NCBI GenBank assembly: GCA_021413865.1 | Contig: JAIOPN010000026.1 | Coordinates: 1 to 64,000 of the forward strand | Origin: Planctomycetota bacterium | Lineage (GTDB): Bacteria; Planctomycetota; Phycisphaerae; Phycisphaerales; Phycisphaeraceae | Length of the DNA: 64,000 nt | Direction of reading: 5' to 3' | Shown here: positions 61,733 to 64,000 of the stretch, piece by piece | How positions within the stretch are numbered: the stretch's first letter is position 1 | How the letters are laid out: each line of letters starts with the position of its first letter | Notes under the pieces: generated by a model | Told to the model about the DNA's origin: nothing | Seen by the model: the letters and a program-made list of their open reading frames with translations, nothing else | The model's database searches: none | Program-made: the position numbers and the translations under genes

Positions 61733-63073
61733 ATGATCGACCTCAGAGACCTGCGCGAGAACCCCGAACGCTACCGCCTCGCCGCGCAACGCAAGCGCAT
61801 CGACGTGGACATCGACCGGCTCCTCGCCCTCGACGCCGAGCACCGCGCCATGCTCACCAAACAGCAGCAGCTCACCCACGAGAAAAACCAGATCGGCAAG
61901 CAGATCGGCCAGCTCGCCGGGCAGATCAAAAAGGCCCCCGATGCGGAGAAGACGGCGCTCTCCGCGCAAATGAAGCAGTTGCAGGAGCGCCCGACGCAGA
62001 TCAAGCAGGAGGAGCAGGCGCTGGCGGCGAAGATTGCGGAGATGGAACCGTCGATCGAGGAGATCGTGCTGCGTGTCCCCCAGCCGCCGGCGGAGGACGT
62101 GCCGCACGGCACGGACGACACGGGCAACGTCGAGCTCCGCCGCTGGGGCGCCGTCCGCAAGTTCGACTTCGAGTTCAAGGACCACGTCACGCTCGGCACG
62201 GCCCTGGGTATCATCGACACCGAGCGCGGCGTGAAGCTCGCCGGGTCACGCAGCTATTTCCTCGTCGGCCAGGGGGCGATGCTGCACCAGGCGGTGCTCC
62301 GCCTGGCGATGGACCTCATGATGCAGCGCGGCTTCACGCCCATGAGCGTGCCGGTGCTGATGCGCGAGTCGGCGATGCGCGGCACGGGGTATTTCCCGCT
62401 CGGCCGCGAGCAGAGCTACGCCATGACCAACGAGGACCCGCCCGTGTTCCTCGCGGGGACGGCCGAGGTGCCTTTGACGGCCTACCACAGCGACGAGGTG
62501 CTCGACGAGAAATCCCTGCCGCGGAAATACGTGGCGATGAGCCCCTGTTTCCGCCGCGAGGCCGGCACCTACGGGAAGGACACCGCGGGGCTCTACCGCA
62601 TCCACCAGTTCGACAAGGTCGAGCACGTCGTCATCTGCCGCAACGACGACGAGGAATCCAAGCGGTGGCACGGCGTGATCCTGGACAACGCTGAGTCGCT
62701 GCTCCAGGCCCTCGAATTGCCATACCGCGTGGTCTATGTCTGCACGGGCGACCTGGGGCAGGGGCAGGTTGCTAAATACGACATCGAGACGTGGATGCCC
62801 TCGCGCAACAGTTGGGGCGAGACCCACTCGGCGTCACGCTTCTACGACTTCCAGGCGCGCCGTCTGAACCTCCGCTACCGCGAGACCTCCGGCGGCGCGG
62901 GCGGCGGGGATGGCAAGGTGAAGTTCTGCCACACGCTCAACAACACCGTCGTCGCCAGCCCGCGCATCCTGATCCCGATCCTCGAGCTCTACCAGAACGC
63001 GGACGGCTCGGTGAACGTGCCCAAGGCGCTGCGGCCTTATATGAACGGCGTCGAGCGCATCGAGAAGCCGTGA
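61733..63073 (+). CDS. serS: Seryl-tRNA synthetase
   Basis: A 446-residue class II synthetase. The N-terminal tRNA-binding coiled coil spans about residues 28-115. Motif 2 is visible as FRREAGTYGKDTAGLYRIHQ and motif 3 near the end as LNNTVVASPRILIPILE. The serine-site segment usually read as EISSCSN before DFQARR is here ETHSASRFYDFQARR (Glu363, Ser366), so the surrounding residues differ from the textbook form while Glu and one Ser are kept. Otherwise length and domain order are normal. It precedes the unrecognised gene by 28 bases. Confidence 0.95.
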   Translation: MIDLRDLRENPERYRLAAQRKRIDVDIDRLLALDAEHRAMLTKQQQLTHEKNQIGKQIGQLAGQIKKAPDAEKTALSAQMKQLQERPTQIKQEEQALAAKIAEMEPSIEEIVLRVPQPPAEDVPHGTDDTGNVELRRWGAVRKFDFEFKDHVTLGTALGIIDTERGVKLAGSRSYFLVGQGAMLHQAVLRLAMDLMMQRGFTPMSVPVLMRESAMRGTGYFPLGREQSYAMTNEDPPVFLAGTAEVPLTAYHSDEVLDEKSLPRKYVAMSPCFRREAGTYGKDTAGLYRIHQFDKVEHVVICRNDDEESKRWHGVILDNAESLLQALELPYRVVYVCTGDLGQGQVAKYDIETWMPSRNSWGETHSASRFYDFQARRLNLRYRETSGGAGGGDGKVKFCHTLNNTVVASPRILIPILELYQNADGSVNVPKALRPYMNGVERIEKP

Positions 63074-63101
63074 CCCGCGTCGGGTTGCAGGAGGGTGCGT
63101 C

Positions 63102-64000
63102 ATGCAATACCCGCAGATCGCCTACGTCCCCGAGGGCGAAGACCCCAGCATCACGATCCGCACGCGCGACCTCACCGCGAAAATCATCGACAACACCGGC
63201 CTGCTCGCCCCGCCCGTCCCGCCCGGCCACAAGGCCTACTTCAACCCCACCTTCCGCCACACCCCCTTCACCCACCACCTGGGCTACCACGGCATCCGCA
63301 CGTTCTACGACAACGCCGAGCGGCGCAATATCGTCGCCGCGTTCGTGTCGTGGCTGAATCTTCAGGGGGTGCAGTTCGCCGGTATCACGAACGACCCCGT
63401 GGATGAACGCTCCATCTACGGCTTCGGCCGCGGCTGGCCGATCCGCATGGAACGCGCCGGCGAGGGCGTGCGCCTGACGATCGACCCGATGCCCGTTACG
63501 CAATTCCGCTACACCCTCGAACTGCAGCCCGCCGAGCCGGATGGCATCGACTTCTCGTTCCAGTTTGTTTTCGGCCGCCGCCCCGACAAGGGGCCATCGC
63601 GATTCGTCGCCACCTGGCCCTGCTACATGAACGCGTACGACGACGTCCGGCTCTTCTACCCGCGTGGGACCGCCGATCGCTGGGAGTGGGCGACGTTGGG
63701 CGAAAAGCCCGACATCATCATCGGCGAGACCGTCGGCTACGAGCACAAGCAGAATGCCTACACGGTGGAGCAGCAGGCGTTCCCGCTGGCTTACGGGCTC
63801 ATCGGCGACCGCACGTTGGCGATCATGTTCGACGACCCGGCCGTGGAGTTCTTCTGCGTGAACTCGGGCGGCCACGCCTACCACTCGGCGGTGCAGAACC
63901 CCGCGTGGGACTGGAAGTGGACCGCCGACGACTACCCGCTCGACACGCCCATGGGGTTCAGCGGCCGTCTCATCTACACCCCCTCCGGGCCGGGTGAGAA
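63102..64000 (+). CDS. Unrecognised protein, truncated by the window end
   Basis: An open frame from an ATG preceded by AGGAGG (seven bases upstream) runs at least 299 codons to the window end with no stop. It is aromatic and Pro-rich with beta-strand patterns such as IDFSFQFVFGRRP, DDVRLFYPRG, LAIMFDDPAVEFF and PAWDWKWTADDYP, which suggest a beta-sandwich or propeller, possibly a carbohydrate-related domain. No signal peptide at this start. It may be co-transcribed with serS. No family could be named. Confidence 0.75.
   Translation, partial: MQYPQIAYVPEGEDPSITIRTRDLTAKIIDNTGLLAPPVPPGHKAYFNPTFRHTPFTHHLGYHGIRTFYDNAERRNIVAAFVSWLNLQGVQFAGITNDPVDERSIYGFGRGWPIRMERAGEGVRLTIDPMPVTQFRYTLELQPAEPDGIDFSFQFVFGRRPDKGPSRFVATWPCYMNAYDDVRLFYPRGTADRWEWATLGEKPDIIIGETVGYEHKQNAYTVEQQAFPLAYGLIGDRTLAIMFDDPAVEFFCVNSGGHAYHSAVQNPAWDWKWTADDYPLDTPMGFSGRLIYTPSGPGE

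Overview
The window is high-G+C bacterial chromosome with dense, mostly short-spaced genes and no phage, transposase, rRNA, tRNA or CRISPR array. The gene content points to Planctomycetota, perhaps Phycisphaerae: a DUF1800/DUF1501 pair, several phytanoyl-CoA-dioxygenase-like (PhyH) proteins, a heparinase II/III-like protein, BNR-type sialidase-like and beta-propeller proteins, PmoA-like DUF6807, a DksA-like protein with a degenerate zinc finger and an exported HEAT-repeat protein. This placement is inference from gene families, not from a marker tree.

Layout. 0-2 kb: a gene remnant, a lower-G+C DUF4268/PD-(D/E)XK nuclease and a hicAB toxin-antitoxin pair. 2-6 kb: ftsK and a SIMPL-domain protein. 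5.8-20 kb: sugar and small-molecule enzymes (GH32, OsmC, PhyH, two tandem GH20-like proteins, aldo/keto reductase, isochorismatase-like, O-methyltransferase, DUF4838-like, FAD oxidoreductase, second PhyH), ending at glyS. 20-25 kb: SGNH hydrolase, HupE/UreJ, a DUF485 plus sodium:solute symporter pair, third PhyH. 25-33 kb: a second isolated PD-(D/E)XK protein in a lower-G+C patch, beta-propeller, sialidase-like and heparinase-like genes.

33-40.5 kb: a five-gene minus-strand operon for arginine succinyltransferase catabolism (M20 peptidase, class III aminotransferase, astA, astD, astB). An M20 peptidase sits where astE would be expected, and a DUF1338 gene ends tail-to-tail on astB. 40.5-44 kb: an operon of two alpha/beta hydrolases around a DUF6807 gene. 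44-49 kb: DUF1800 (with an N-terminal region that looks carbohydrate-binding) followed by Tat-exported DUF1501. 49-64 kb: housekeeping and metabolic genes (CoaB-like, thrC, gamma-Glu hydrolase, lspA, 2-hydroxyacid dehydrogenase, enolase-superfamily enzyme, DksA-like, thioredoxin-like, leuD, HEAT, TPR, serS) and an unrecognised protein cut by the window end.

Between genes there are several families of palindromic REP/MITE-like repeats. One family has three copies here, another has two copies, and one palindrome is a perfect 31-bp inverted repeat. Two of them have been drawn into gene function: one carries the stop codon and last residues of the HEAT protein, another supplies the probable ribosome-binding site of the FAD oxidoreductase. 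The strongest biochemical oddities are a PhyH protein with His-x-Gly instead of His-x-Asp, a 2-hydroxyacid dehydrogenase without its catalytic Glu, and a glyS gene whose zinc-ribbon section has much lower G+C than the rest.
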